Shown in pieces: positions 34,601 through 44,609 of a stretch of 64,000 nucleotides of DNA. The position numbers and the translations under genes are program-made. The stretch is from positions 39,392-103,391 of the forward strand of contig JAPPGU010000050.1 in the NCBI GenBank assembly GCA_028821265.1, read 5' to 3'. The notes under the pieces are model-generated. The model was not told the DNA's origin and searched no databases. It worked only from the letters and a program-made list of their open reading frames with translations. Each line of letters begins with the position of its first letter. Position 1 is the stretch's first letter. Source of the stretch: a bacterium (lineage in GTDB: Bacteria; Actinomycetota; Acidimicrobiia; Spongiisociales; Spongiisociaceae).

Positions 34601-37600
34601 GCCGCTGCCGACGGTGACCATTTCGGCGGGGCAGTTGAGCGGCACCGCCACCATCTCCATCACCCCGACGGCCGACACCGTCGACGATGACGGCGAGACG
34701 ATCCCGTTCACCGCCACCGCCACCACCACCCAGTCCGGGGTGACCCTGTCGGGGGTGGGCGCCAACATGGTGATCACCGAGGACGTCTCGCTGATCACGA
34801 GCCTGGCAGGTGCGAATAATGCCGGGGTGAGCAACATCTTCTTGGCGCAGCCCTTCACTGCCGGGTCTGCTGGGTCTGCGCCGGCGTTGGTGACGGAGGT
34901 CAACGTCGAGTTCAGCAACTCGAGTACCCAGGTTTCGGTGAGGCTCCGCAAGGACAATGGCAGCAACCGGCCGGACATGAGCGCCGACGGCCTGGTGGAC
35001 ACCCTGACGACAACCGATGCTCTTTCCGGCACCGGTGTCCTCACCTTCACGGCCTCGGCGAGCAAGACCATCATCCTCGACGGGGGCGAGACCTATTGGG
35101 TGACGTTCCACGAGGGGAGCACGGTCTCGAGCGGCTTCCGGAAGGCGCCACGACTCACCAACACTGCTGCCACGGGCCAGACAGGCTGGACCATGGGTAC
35201 ACGGCTGTCTCGGAGCACTGAGAGCGCCGGCTGGTCCACGAACAGCTCCCGGGTGAAGATGGAGGTGCGGGGCACCCTGCTGCCGGCGGTGACGGCGAGC
35301 TTCGCGACGGCCACCTATTCCGCCACCGAGGGCGGCACCGCCACGGTGACCGTCGACCTGAGCACCGCGCCGAAGCGGCAGGTGGTCATACCGATCTCGG
35401 CTGCCAACCAGAACAACGCCTCGGCCAGCGACTATTCGGGCGTCCCCGAGAGTCTGACGTTCGGCGCCGACGACACGTCCAAGAGCTTCACGTTCACCGC
35501 CACCGACGACTCCCTCGACGACGACGGCGAGTCGGTGAGGCTGTCGTTCGGCACGCTGCCGTCGGGCGTGACCGCCGCCACCAGCGAGACCACGGTGGTC
35601 ATCACCGACAACGACGACACCCCCACCACCATCAACCTGAGCTTCGACCCGACCAGCGTGGACGAGGACGCCACCGGCAACGTGGCGGTAAAGGTGGTGG
35701 CCACCCTGGTGGGCACCTCCACGCGCACCGTGGCGACGACGGTGCAGCTCGGCTCGCTCACCCACAGCAGCACCGGCCCCGCCTACACGTCGTCGGGCCT
35801 GCCGTCGAGCGTGACAATTCCCGCCGGCCAGGCCAAGGGCGAGGCGACGGGCCTGACGATCAACCCCACCGACAACACGGTGTCCGACGGCAATCGCACC
35901 ATCACCCTGGCCCAGGGCACCCCGGCCCTGACGGGGTTCACGGTGAACGACGCCACCATGACCATCACCGACGACGAGCTGCCCGCGATCACCCTCAGCG
36001 TGGTGGAGGACAGCGTCGGCAACCCCGCGGTGACCAGCATCAGCGAGGCGTCCACGGCGGCCAAGTCGATCAAGATCAGGGCGACGGCGGCCACCGCGGT
36101 GGCGGCCAACACCCAGATCACTCTGACGGTGGCCGGCACCGCCTCCGGGAGCGGCACCGACTACACCGCCACGTTCCCCACCACGGTCACCATCTCGTCG
36201 GGCAGCACCACCGCGGACACCGCGGCGTTCAACATCGCCACCGTGGACGACACCGTCTCAGAGGGCACCGAGACCATCATCGTGTCTGGCACCGCCACCG
36301 GGTTCAACGTGAACTCTGCCACCGTCAACCTCAACGACAACGACCAGCCGCTGATCACGCTGTCGCTGTCGGTGTCGAGCGCGACTGAGGCGGCGGGCAA
36401 CCAGGCGGTGACGGTGAGCGCGACGCGCTCGGCGTCGAGCACCGGCCAGCTGAGCGTGATGGTGACCCGCCAGTCGTCGTCGACCGCGGTGCACGGCACC
36501 GACTACACCGGCTCGACGAGCGCCACCATCTCGTTCGCCGCCAACCAGACCAACAGCTCCTCGGCCACGTTCAACATCAACCCCCGCCAGGACCTGCTGG
36601 TGGAGGGCGACGAGACCATCGTGCTGGGCGCGTCGGTGACGGGCCACACCGTGACGCCGGCCACGTTCACCATCACCGACGACGACAGTGCGTCCACCGG
36701 CTTCTCGCTGTCGGTGAACCCGACGAGCCTGGACGAGTCGGCCGACTCCACCGCGGTGACGGTGACCGCCACCGTCAACGGCGGCGCGGTGGTGGGCAAC
36801 ACCGTGGTGGGCCTGTCGCTGGGCGGCACGGCCACCGGCGGCGGCACCGACTACACCATGACGGGCACTCTGCCGTCGATCACCATCTCGGCGGGCACCC
36901 GCTCGGGCTCGGCGACGATCAACTTCGACCCTGTCGACGACAGCCTCGACGAGAGCGACGGCACTGCCTCGCGCCCTCACGAGACGATCGTCATCACCGG
37001 CACCAAGACCAGCGGCGACACCTCCATCACCACGGGCGGCTCGGCCACCCTCACCATCACCGACAACGACCCCACCCCCAACACGATCAACCTGAGCTTC
37101 GAGCCGGCCAGCGTCGACGAGGACGCCTCTGGCAGCGTGGCGGTGAAGGTGGTGGCCACTTTGGTGGGCGACTCGACGCGCACCGTGGACACGACGGTGC
37201 AGCTGGGCTCGCTCACCGACGACGGCAACGGGCCCGCCTACACCTCGTCGGGGCTGCCCACGTCGGTGACCATCGCGGCCGGCCAGTCCAAGGGCGAGGC
37301 GGCGGGGCTGTCGATCAACCCCACCGACAACTCGGTGTCCGACGGCGACCGCACCATCACCCTGGCCCAGCACGCCACCAACACGCTGTCGGGGTTCGCG
37401 GTGAACGCGGCCACCATGACCATTGCCGACGATGAGATACCGGTGATCACCGTGAGCCTGGACATCGCGAGCGCGGCCGAGTCGGCGGGCAATCAGGCGG
37501 TGACGGTGAGCGCGACGCGCCCGGCTGGGAGCAAGGCTGCGCTGAATGTGGTGATCGAGCCCCAGTCGGCCTCCACCGCGACGCGCAACACCGACTGGAC

Positions 37601-40600
37601 CACCACGTCGTCGAGCGCCACCATCTCGTTCGCCGCCAACCAGACCTCCAGCAACACGGCAACGTTCAACATCGATCCCACCCAGGACCTTTTGGTGGAG
37701 GGCGACGAGACCATCGTGCTGGGCGCCGCCATGGTGACGGGCCACACCGTGACGCCGGCCACGTTCACCATCACCGACGACGACGATGAGCCCGACCGGG
37801 TGTTCTTGAGCTTCGCCGACGTGGGCGAGGGCGCGGGGGCCACCACCTCCACGGTGACCGCCAGGCTGGGCAACTCCGACACCAACAAGGACCAGAACAT
37901 CCAACTGCTCCACAACGTGGTGGTGCGCCTGACCCAGTCCGGCGGCACCGCCACCAGCGGCACCGACTACGCCGCGCTGGGAACGCTGCCCACCATCACC
38001 ATCTCGGCGGGCCAAAACAGCGGCACCGCCAGCCTGTCCATCACCCCCACCCAGGACACCCTGGATGAGGGCGCCGGCGAGACCATCGGGTTCACCGCCA
38101 CGGCGAACTGCAAGACCACCGCCAATCCGTGCCCCACGGCCCAACAGTTCACCGGTCTCTCCGCGCCGGCGGCGACGATGACGATCACCGACGACGACGC
38201 CACCCCCACGGTGATCAACCTGAGCTTCAATCCCGACAGAATCGACGAGGACGCCGCCGGCGACGGCTCGGGCAACGTGGCCGTCACGGTGGTGGCCGCT
38301 TTGGTTGGCGATTCGACCCGCACCGTGGACACGACGGTGCAGCTGGGCTCGCTCACCGACGACGGCAACGGACCCGCCTACACCTCGTCGGGGCTGCCCA
38401 CGTCGGTGACCATCTCCGCCGGGCAGGCCTCGGGCTCGGCCACCGGCCTCAAGATCAACCCCACCGGCAACACCAACCCCGACGGCGACCGCACCATCAC
38501 CCTGGCCGAGCACGGCACCAACACGCTGCCCAATTTCACGGTGAACGCGGCCACCATGACCATCGCCGACAACGAGACGCCGGTGATCACGCTGTCGCTG
38601 GGCACGTCGAGCGCGACTGAGGCGGCGGGCAATCAGGCGGTGTCGGTGTCCGCGACGCGCGCGGGATCGAGCACCGCTGCGCTGAGCGTGACGGTGAGGC
38701 GCCAGTCGGCCTCGACCGCGGTGCGCGGCACCGACTACAGCGGCTCGTCGACCGCCACCATCTCGTTCGCCGCAGGCAACACCACCAGCAACTCGGCCAC
38801 GTTCAACATCAACCCCACCCAGGACCTTTTGGTGGAGGGCGACGAGACCGTCGTGCTGGGCGCCACCGTGGCGGGCCACACCGTGACGCCGGCCACGTTC
38901 ACCATCACCGACGACGACGATGAGCCCGACCGGGTGTTCTTGAGCTTCGCCGACGTGGGCGAGGGCGCGGGGGCCACCACCTCCACGGTGACCGCCAGGC
39001 TGGGCAACTCCGACACCAACAAGGACCAGAACATCCAACTGCTCCACGACGTGGTGGTGAGGCTTGCCGGGCCCAGCGGCGGCTCGGCCACCAGCGGCAC
39101 CGACTACGCCGCTTTGGGCACGCTGCCGACGGTGAGGATCCCGGCGGGCAACAACAGCGGCACCGCCAGCCTGAGCATCACCCCCACCCAGGACAACCTC
39201 GACGAGGGCGCCGGCGAGACCATCGGGTTCACGGCCACGGCGAACTGCAAGACCACCGCTGATCCGTGCCCGGCTGACCAGCAAATCTCGGGTCTCACCG
39301 CGCCGGCGGCGACGATGACGATCACCGACGACGACGTGACCGTGAACTTCTCGTCGGCGACGCTGAACGCCACCGAGGGCGGCGGCGCCGTCACGGTGAC
39401 GGTGACGCTCAGCGAGGCGCCGGGCCGCAGCCTGACCATCCCGATCACCCACACTCCCGGGGGCGGCGCCACCGCGCAGGGCCAAACCGGCGCCGACTAT
39501 TCCGGCGTGCCCGCCAGCGTGGCGTTCAGCGCCACGCAGACCTCCCGCAGCTTCACCATCACCGCAACCGACGACGACGTCGACGACGACGGCGAGTCGG
39601 TGGAGCTCGGGTTCGGCACCATAACCGATGGGGCCGAGGCCGGAACCACCAGCACCGCCACGGTGTCGATCATCGACAACGACCACCCCGACATCACGGT
39701 CGAGTTCTCGTCCAGCGGCTACATCGTGACTGAGGACGGCACCCCCGCGCCGGTGACCGTCACGCTGAGCGCGCCGCCCAAGCGCGCCGTGACCATACCG
39801 ATCACCACCGCCAACCAAGGCGGCGCTGAGAACGCCGACTACTCCGGCGTCCCGTCGGGGGGCCTGGCGTTCGGCGCCACCGAGACCTCCAAGAGCTTCA
39901 CCGTCACCGCTGTCGACGACGCCGTCGACGACGACGGCGAGTCGGTGGTGCTCGGGTTCGGCAGCACCCTGCCCGACGGGATCACCGCCAGCGGCACCAC
40001 CGAGGCGACGGTGGCCATAACCGACAACGACGACCCGATCGTGTCGGTTATGTTCTCGCGGGACCAGTACACCGCCCGCGAGGGCGACGCCGACGGCACC
40101 ACGGTCACCGTCACCCTCAGCGCCGATCCCGAGCGCACCGTGGTGGTGCCCATCACCCACGCCCCCATGGGCGGCGCCATCGCCGGCGACTACACGTTGA
40201 GCGACACCAGCGTGACCTTCAACGCCGGCGAGACCGAGAGCACGTTCACCATCACCGCCACCGACGACTCCGACGACGACGACGAGTCGGTGCGGCTCGG
40301 GTTCGGCAGCACCCTGCCCGACCGGGTCAACCTCGGCACCCCCTCCACCGCCACGGTGCCGATCACCGACAACAACGCGCCCCACGTCACCGAGGTGCGG
40401 GTGGTGGGCCAACCCGCCGACGGCCAGACCTATCGAGCCGGCGAGTTCATCACCTTGCACGTCACGTTCAGCGAGGGGATAAGGGTGACCCGCCGGGGCA
40501 ACGTCTATCTCAGCCTGCACTCGGCTGACGGCTGGTTCGGGGCCCGAGCGCTGAGAGGGTGGAACTCGGGGGTGCTGCGCCTGTGGGGCGGTTGGGCCGA

Positions 40601-43600
40601 CGTTGGCGAGGAGTACGACACGATGGAGTTCCGCTACCGGGTGAGCCAGGGCGACCAGGCCGCCGACGAGCTCGTCGTGGGCACCCACCGGCTCAACGGC
40701 GGCGGCCTCGTGCTCACCGACGGCCTGCAGCTCACCGGCGTCTCCGGCGAGCTGATCGACCCCGCCATCGACCCCATGGGCTTCGGCTTCAAGGTGGACG
40801 GCGGCGACGCGCCCCGCACCGGGCGCACCGACGGGGGCGGCGGGCTGCTGAACGCGTCGGGTCCGTGCCGGCGCGACATCAGCCTGGGCCGCTGGCACGG
40901 CAGCAGCCTTTTGCGCAACGCCTGGGGGGTGGGCTGTGAGAGCCGCGCCAACCCGGGCACCTACGCCGCCTACTTCACCTTCACCCTGGCGTCTGATTCG
41001 CAGGTGCGGCTGCACGCCCAGGGCGGCGCCCCCGCCCAGGCCACCTTGAGGCTGCGGGCCGGGCGCGCCTACACCGGCGAGGTGACCGCCACCGCTGCGG
41101 CGTCGGGCTACGGCCGCGCCAGGATCGACGCGTTCCTGCCCGCGGGCACCTACACGCTGGAGGTGGCCCCCACCCGCCACGACGCCGCGGTGCCCGACGT
41201 GTCGGGCCTGGGGTACACCCTGTGGGCGGGCACCGTGGTGGCCCCGCCCGCCATCGGCGACTGCGTCACAGAGATCAGCCGGGGCCACAGCGCGGCGGCC
41301 CGGTGGGACGCGTCGTGCGATTCGGTGACCAACACCGGCCGGCGCGCCCACTACTACAGCTTCACCGGCGACGGCGGCATCGCCGAGTTCACCGTGACCT
41401 CCCCCGACGCCACCGAGGAGGCGTTCCTGTGGGAGTGGGACTCCCAGAACCGGGGCAGCGCCCAGGTGGACTCGGCCACCTCGGGGTCCGCGTCGTGCCA
41501 CAACCGCTGCGCCCACGTGTTCCACCGCACCATCGCCGGCCGCACCTACACCCTCGAGGTGACCGGCGACGACGCGTCGGCCGGCGGCCGCTACCTGGCC
41601 GCCATGCACGGCGGCGCCGGCGCCATGCCGCCCAATCAGTGCATTGCCGATTTGGGCCGCGTGGACCACACCAACGCCGAGCTGCGCCAGATGGGCCGCA
41701 GCCGGCCCAACGGGTGGCAGTTCGGCCACATGGTGGGCCGCCGGAACTTCGAATGGCCGTGCTTCTCCGCGGACCGCCCCGCCACCTACGCCAAGTACTT
41801 CACCTTCTCCGTCGACGAGGCCCGCGACGTGCGCCTCGAGATCTACGGCAGCAACGCCGCGGGCGTCTCCATGGTGCTGCGCCGCGGCACCGCCACCTCC
41901 GGCGGGCCCGCCGCGGGCTCGCACCACCCCGGCCAGCCCGTGCAGTCCCGCCTCGACCAGAGGCTGCTGCCGGGCACCTACACCGTGGAGGTGCGCGCCG
42001 CCAGCACCGGCCGCACCAGCGCATTCGAGCTGATCATCAAACAGGGCCCGCCCCAATGGGTCCCCGCCGACCAGTGCGTCGAGGAACTGCCGCTGGTATT
42101 GGACGGCGGCGGGATCTGGGAGAGCGGCACCTGGGCCGAGCCGTGCTGGTCCAACGCCCGAGCCGGCCGCCACGCCCGCTGGTACACCTTCACCGTCACG
42201 CCCGCCCAGGCGGCCGACGGGTTCAACCTGAACATGTCGCTTCTTTCCCAAGACGCCGACCCGTACCTGATCCTGCGCCAAGGGCTGTCCTACACCGGCT
42301 GGGCCATCGCCGAAGTCGACGACTCCTGGCGCTGGGGCTCATGGCTGAGCGCGTTCGACGCCCAGATCATCCGCAACGGCCTGCCCGCCGGCACCTACAC
42401 CATCGAGGCCGCCACCGACCGCAACGGCCTGCGCGGCGACAACGGCGCATTCTCCCTCGCCGCCAGCATCCGCACCCCCCTCGAAGCCCCCGACCCGCCC
42501 ACCGGCCTCAGCGCCACCGCCAGCACCACCGAGTTCGACAAGATCACCGCAAGCTGGACCCTGCCCGCAGCCCCGCCGAACAAGCCGCGCACCGCGGTGG
42601 TGGTGCAGTGGACATCGGCCGTGCCGGCATCTCAGAAGCTGGTGTCCAACACCGGGCAGACGAACAACGGCGAAGGGAACCTCGATGTCAGATCCGCCCA
42701 GGGGTTCACCACTGGCTCGAACACCGGGGGTTACAAGCTCACCAGCGTCGACGTGCACTTCTCGACGATCGCAGCGAGCCCGTCGGTGAGCGTCGCCATC
42801 TACACCAGCAGCTCCGGCGAGCCCGCCAGCCAGCTGGCCGCGCTCTCCAACCCGGCCTCGCTGACGTCGGGGATCAACACGTTCACCGCCTCCGGCCAGG
42901 GCATCAACCTGGACCCCAACACCAAGTACTTCGTGTACTTCGCCGGCGGGGACTCAGACACCCATTACACCTACGCGCCCACCGCGGGCAACGAGGACAG
43001 CGGCGCCGCCGCGGGCTGGTCCATCGACAACATCAACCAATGGGACAACCCATGGGACCCATTGACCTCCACGGGGCCGATCAGAGTGGCCATCAAGGGC
43101 TACGCCCGCGGCACCGCCGCGCCGGCCGGCAGCCAACTCGACGGCACCGCAGTGCTCGGCGCAGGCGCCACCACGCACACCATCAGCGGCCTGGCCCACG
43201 ACACCGACTACACGTTCACCGTCAAGGCCCGCAACAGCGAAGGCGAAAGCAGCACCGCCACCGCGACGGCCACCACCATGAACATCAGCCCGCCGGCTGC
43301 GGCCACCGGGGTGGTTGCGACCGGCACCGCCCATGACAGCATCCACGTGACGTGGACCAACGGGGCCAGCACCAACGCCGCGCCGCGCACCGCGGTGGTG
43401 GTGACGTGGAACACCACCTCCGACGGGAACACCGTGTACCACGAGGTGCTGCCCGCCGACACCACCAGCCACACCATCACCGGCCTCACCGCCAGCACCG
43501 CCTACTCGGTGGCCATATACGCGCGCAACCCCGCCGGCGACAGCTCCGCGGCCCGCCAGGCCCTCGACGTCTCCACCCTCGCCAACCCGGCGGCGATGTG

Positions 43601-44609
43601 GTTCACCGCCGACACGCCGAGCATCAGGCTCGGCGACTCCAGTTCGCGGGCCTTCTTCAGTATCTCATCGACCGCGTCGGGGGCCTTTACGTGCCAATTG
43701 ATGGCCGGGATCACGATCAACTGCCCGGGAACCCTGGTCAGCATCGCCGCGTTTGCCACGGGGGGCTCCAGCGGCGATTCGTTCCATTCGCAGCTGGTGG
43801 ACGCCACAACGAGGATGGAGGGCGGCACAACTCGTATCACCATCAATCGGATCAAGTACGAGGCCGAGCTGGTTATGCGCGCCTGGGGCACCATCGGGGG
43901 CAACTCGGTGAGCACCGAGTGGAACTTCTACTCCCACTTCGGCGGCCCCGCAGCGCCCCAGATCGCGGTGTCGGCCGGCAACCAGAAGATCACCGTCGGC
44001 TGGACCCCGCCGGCCCTCAACAGCAACGGCGAGTACGGCAAGCCCGGCAACGTTCTCAGCGGCTACCAGGTGTGGCACCGGGCCCAGAACGCGGACAAAT
44101 CCTGGCCGGCGTGGACCAAGTCGGCGTGGCTGGCCGCGAACGTGCGCGAGCACGAGATCACCGGCCTAACCAACGACGTCACCGTGCAGGTGCGGGTGCG
44201 GGCCCGAGCCGAGTCCAACAACCACAACGGCGTCCTCACCCAATACGAGGGCATGACCACCGGCTCGTGCCCGCACAGCCAAAGGGAGATGTGCAACGCC
44301 ACGCCCGTCAGCGGCGCCGGCTCGCCCAGCACGCCGCAGAACTTCAGCGCCAGCGCCGGCTCTGACGCCGGAGAGCTCAACGTGTTCTGGGGCGCCCCCG
44401 CCACCCCCGCCGGCGGAGTGCACCTGTACCGCGTCGAGTACAAGCTGACCACCGACTCCACCTGGACAGCCGTGCTCGTCAGCGGCCTCACCACCAGCAC
44501 CACCATCACCGGCCTAACCTCAAGCTCCGCCTACCACGTGAGAGTCCGAGCCGAAGGCGCCGCCGGCGACAGCGCCTACACCGCCAACGCCACCGCCACC
44601 CCCACCTAA
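31626..44609 (+). CDS. Giant secreted repeat protein: Calx-beta, Fn3 and pre-peptidase-like domains
   Basis: 4327 residues. An N-terminal signal (basic PKSRPTRLG, hydrophobic ALVVALVVAVATL, cleavage near residue 37) is followed by two nearly identical Fn3-like domains (about 55-210) and a cadherin-like domain with DPDGDSLTYAAEV (about 240-350). Next comes a 160-residue module (about 508-672) that recurs at about 1055-1218 and 3671-3830. About 17 Calx-beta domains follow (about 676-2921), most ending ITDDD or ITDND, the Ca-binding edge. Then come a SwmB-like domain (2925-3065), four pre-peptidase-like domains starting at single Cys residues (3080-3618) and four to five Fn3 domains to the end. 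No LPxTG, sorting signal or terminal helix is seen, so it is probably released or held non-covalently. Adhesion or matrix function is inferred. GTG start with AGAGGGA. Confidence 0.9.
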   Translation: MVGPRVAPKSRPTRLGALVVALVVAVATLTPLTDVRSESQPPAEVPARPTGLQLTTEEGSLSVGADWDDVEGASGYRVRWRLAGPGHTLNEGLEVEESEATITVDGFGEWLVRVDVCDATDCRLGIQKRVRVNPASGGEISVGVDWDDVEGASGYRVRWRLAGPGHTLNEGLEVEESEATITVDDFGEWVVRVDSCDAADCRLVMNKRLWVNPAPEDEAATETEADGEAESTPEPEPANQAPTVDTSVGNHATFTGEHNAPPGVIVFKSFGGIFSDPDGDSLTYAAEVSSGRSELVRNLRIRTSGHLLFFQTDTAEAWSEAVPAPANPSEFEVTLTATDPHGATASVTGTFSTTWEQPERQPLSDPDDQASNSRGPDEEIPDDGTPAEELAVTVVADPPDPTPGQTVTMTAQVDNAPEGLVPTLTWEMNAGGWFTVRTAPEFSYAGNRDEAWDYRVTATYPNGDTATSAPITVAWLTDQARNSLTQDDEITAQSENDGVQGQQSTDTVLISTLTTTNPAGRSWFAAQSFTTGSDDATLTKVLVELSGSGTGAAVKIRADQTSGCTGTLTSCPDMSDDGEVAALTNPSSLSGDDDFTFTAPASTTLSANTTYWVTLHEGVDSRKQFKYKASPTITGATGWTVGDYLIRFAEANNWVTQSEKMLFEVQGTIASSDPSTKVTLSVSPTSIDEEDGIQSVTITGTLDGAARTSATTVTVNFGNTGTAKIGSANDYEVLPAGSGTNTITSGTITIAANQPSGSTSFRFRPVNDSIDEGTSETITITGSTTASDLTGGVESVDLTLDDDDTASTNIGLTFSVNSITEGDNQISVAPRATFGTSVARNVDTTVAVTYSTSTATLNTDYTVSPAWPTSITIPAGSTTADGSSVTLTVVDDKIHEPQELITATGTLSGFTITSERSLAMNDNDDAPDRVVLSFSPVSEGSGATTSTVTATLANSDSSKPQDIVLTEDVTVTLGLGTGGTATSGTDYTALQSPLPTVTISAGQLSGTATISITPTADTVDDDGETIPFTATATTTQSGVTLSGVGANMVITEDVSLITSLAGANNAGVSNIFLAQPFTAGSAGSAPALVTEVNVEFSNSSTQVSVRLRKDNGSNRPDMSADGLVDTLTTTDALSGTGVLTFTASASKTIILDGGETYWVTFHEGSTVSSGFRKAPRLTNTAATGQTGWTMGTRLSRSTESAGWSTNSSRVKMEVRGTLLPAVTASFATATYSATEGGTATVTVDLSTAPKRQVVIPISAANQNNASASDYSGVPESLTFGADDTSKSFTFTATDDSLDDDGESVRLSFGTLPSGVTAATSETTVVITDNDDTPTTINLSFDPTSVDEDATGNVAVKVVATLVGTSTRTVATTVQLGSLTHSSTGPAYTSSGLPSSVTIPAGQAKGEATGLTINPTDNTVSDGNRTITLAQGTPALTGFTVNDATMTITDDELPAITLSVVEDSVGNPAVTSISEASTAAKSIKIRATAATAVAANTQITLTVAGTASGSGTDYTATFPTTVTISSGSTTADTAAFNIATVDDTVSEGTETIIVSGTATGFNVNSATVNLNDNDQPLITLSLSVSSATEAAGNQAVTVSATRSASSTGQLSVMVTRQSSSTAVHGTDYTGSTSATISFAANQTNSSSATFNINPRQDLLVEGDETIVLGASVTGHTVTPATFTITDDDSASTGFSLSVNPTSLDESADSTAVTVTATVNGGAVVGNTVVGLSLGGTATGGGTDYTMTGTLPSITISAGTRSGSATINFDPVDDSLDESDGTASRPHETIVITGTKTSGDTSITTGGSATLTITDNDPTPNTINLSFEPASVDEDASGSVAVKVVATLVGDSTRTVDTTVQLGSLTDDGNGPAYTSSGLPTSVTIAAGQSKGEAAGLSINPTDNSVSDGDRTITLAQHATNTLSGFAVNAATMTIADDEIPVITVSLDIASAAESAGNQAVTVSATRPAGSKAALNVVIEPQSASTATRNTDWTTTSSSATISFAANQTSSNTATFNIDPTQDLLVEGDETIVLGAAMVTGHTVTPATFTITDDDDEPDRVFLSFADVGEGAGATTSTVTARLGNSDTNKDQNIQLLHNVVVRLTQSGGTATSGTDYAALGTLPTITISAGQNSGTASLSITPTQDTLDEGAGETIGFTATANCKTTANPCPTAQQFTGLSAPAATMTITDDDATPTVINLSFNPDRIDEDAAGDGSGNVAVTVVAALVGDSTRTVDTTVQLGSLTDDGNGPAYTSSGLPTSVTISAGQASGSATGLKINPTGNTNPDGDRTITLAEHGTNTLPNFTVNAATMTIADNETPVITLSLGTSSATEAAGNQAVSVSATRAGSSTAALSVTVRRQSASTAVRGTDYSGSSTATISFAAGNTTSNSATFNINPTQDLLVEGDETVVLGATVAGHTVTPATFTITDDDDEPDRVFLSFADVGEGAGATTSTVTARLGNSDTNKDQNIQLLHDVVVRLAGPSGGSATSGTDYAALGTLPTVRIPAGNNSGTASLSITPTQDNLDEGAGETIGFTATANCKTTADPCPADQQISGLTAPAATMTITDDDVTVNFSSATLNATEGGGAVTVTVTLSEAPGRSLTIPITHTPGGGATAQGQTGADYSGVPASVAFSATQTSRSFTITATDDDVDDDGESVELGFGTITDGAEAGTTSTATVSIIDNDHPDITVEFSSSGYIVTEDGTPAPVTVTLSAPPKRAVTIPITTANQGGAENADYSGVPSGGLAFGATETSKSFTVTAVDDAVDDDGESVVLGFGSTLPDGITASGTTEATVAITDNDDPIVSVMFSRDQYTAREGDADGTTVTVTLSADPERTVVVPITHAPMGGAIAGDYTLSDTSVTFNAGETESTFTITATDDSDDDDESVRLGFGSTLPDRVNLGTPSTATVPITDNNAPHVTEVRVVGQPADGQTYRAGEFITLHVTFSEGIRVTRRGNVYLSLHSADGWFGARALRGWNSGVLRLWGGWADVGEEYDTMEFRYRVSQGDQAADELVVGTHRLNGGGLVLTDGLQLTGVSGELIDPAIDPMGFGFKVDGGDAPRTGRTDGGGGLLNASGPCRRDISLGRWHGSSLLRNAWGVGCESRANPGTYAAYFTFTLASDSQVRLHAQGGAPAQATLRLRAGRAYTGEVTATAAASGYGRARIDAFLPAGTYTLEVAPTRHDAAVPDVSGLGYTLWAGTVVAPPAIGDCVTEISRGHSAAARWDASCDSVTNTGRRAHYYSFTGDGGIAEFTVTSPDATEEAFLWEWDSQNRGSAQVDSATSGSASCHNRCAHVFHRTIAGRTYTLEVTGDDASAGGRYLAAMHGGAGAMPPNQCIADLGRVDHTNAELRQMGRSRPNGWQFGHMVGRRNFEWPCFSADRPATYAKYFTFSVDEARDVRLEIYGSNAAGVSMVLRRGTATSGGPAAGSHHPGQPVQSRLDQRLLPGTYTVEVRAASTGRTSAFELIIKQGPPQWVPADQCVEELPLVLDGGGIWESGTWAEPCWSNARAGRHARWYTFTVTPAQAADGFNLNMSLLSQDADPYLILRQGLSYTGWAIAEVDDSWRWGSWLSAFDAQIIRNGLPAGTYTIEAATDRNGLRGDNGAFSLAASIRTPLEAPDPPTGLSATASTTEFDKITASWTLPAAPPNKPRTAVVVQWTSAVPASQKLVSNTGQTNNGEGNLDVRSAQGFTTGSNTGGYKLTSVDVHFSTIAASPSVSVAIYTSSSGEPASQLAALSNPASLTSGINTFTASGQGINLDPNTKYFVYFAGGDSDTHYTYAPTAGNEDSGAAAGWSIDNINQWDNPWDPLTSTGPIRVAIKGYARGTAAPAGSQLDGTAVLGAGATTHTISGLAHDTDYTFTVKARNSEGESSTATATATTMNISPPAAATGVVATGTAHDSIHVTWTNGASTNAAPRTAVVVTWNTTSDGNTVYHEVLPADTTSHTITGLTASTAYSVAIYARNPAGDSSAARQALDVSTLANPAAMWFTADTPSIRLGDSSSRAFFSISSTASGAFTCQLMAGITINCPGTLVSIAAFATGGSSGDSFHSQLVDATTRMEGGTTRITINRIKYEAELVMRAWGTIGGNSVSTEWNFYSHFGGPAAPQIAVSAGNQKITVGWTPPALNSNGEYGKPGNVLSGYQVWHRAQNADKSWPAWTKSAWLAANVREHEITGLTNDVTVQVRVRARAESNNHNGVLTQYEGMTTGSCPHSQREMCNATPVSGAGSPSTPQNFSASAGSDAGELNVFWGAPATPAGGVHLYRVEYKLTTDSTWTAVLVSGLTTSTTITGLTSSSAYHVRVRAEGAAGDSAYTANATATPT
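31809..32195 (+). repeat. 237-bp tandem duplication encoding two Fn3-like domains
   Basis: The stretch from AGTGTCGGGG at 31809 recurs at 32046, exactly 79 codons later. About 135 bp are identical except for single changes. This is a recent in-frame duplication inside the giant gene. Confidence 0.8.
37074..39340 (+). repeat. 1134-bp higher-order repeat of three Calx-beta domains
   Basis: Three domains starting INLSF, ITVSL/ITLSL and VFLSF are followed by the same three types in the same order. The boundary GATGAGCCCGACCGGGTG occurs at 37785 and 38919, 1134 bp (378 codons) apart, with about 130 bp nearly identical after each. A related INLSF...ITLSL series lies further upstream near 35.6-36.7 kb. 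Confidence 0.75.

Noticed and set aside
36258..42281. A 2007-codon open frame antisense to the giant gene
   Set aside because: It is the shadow of a highly repetitive, GC-rich coding sequence (Asp/Thr/Gly codons read backwards). Composition is His/Gly/Arg/Val-rich without any domain, and the sense frame has a signal peptide and recognisable domains.
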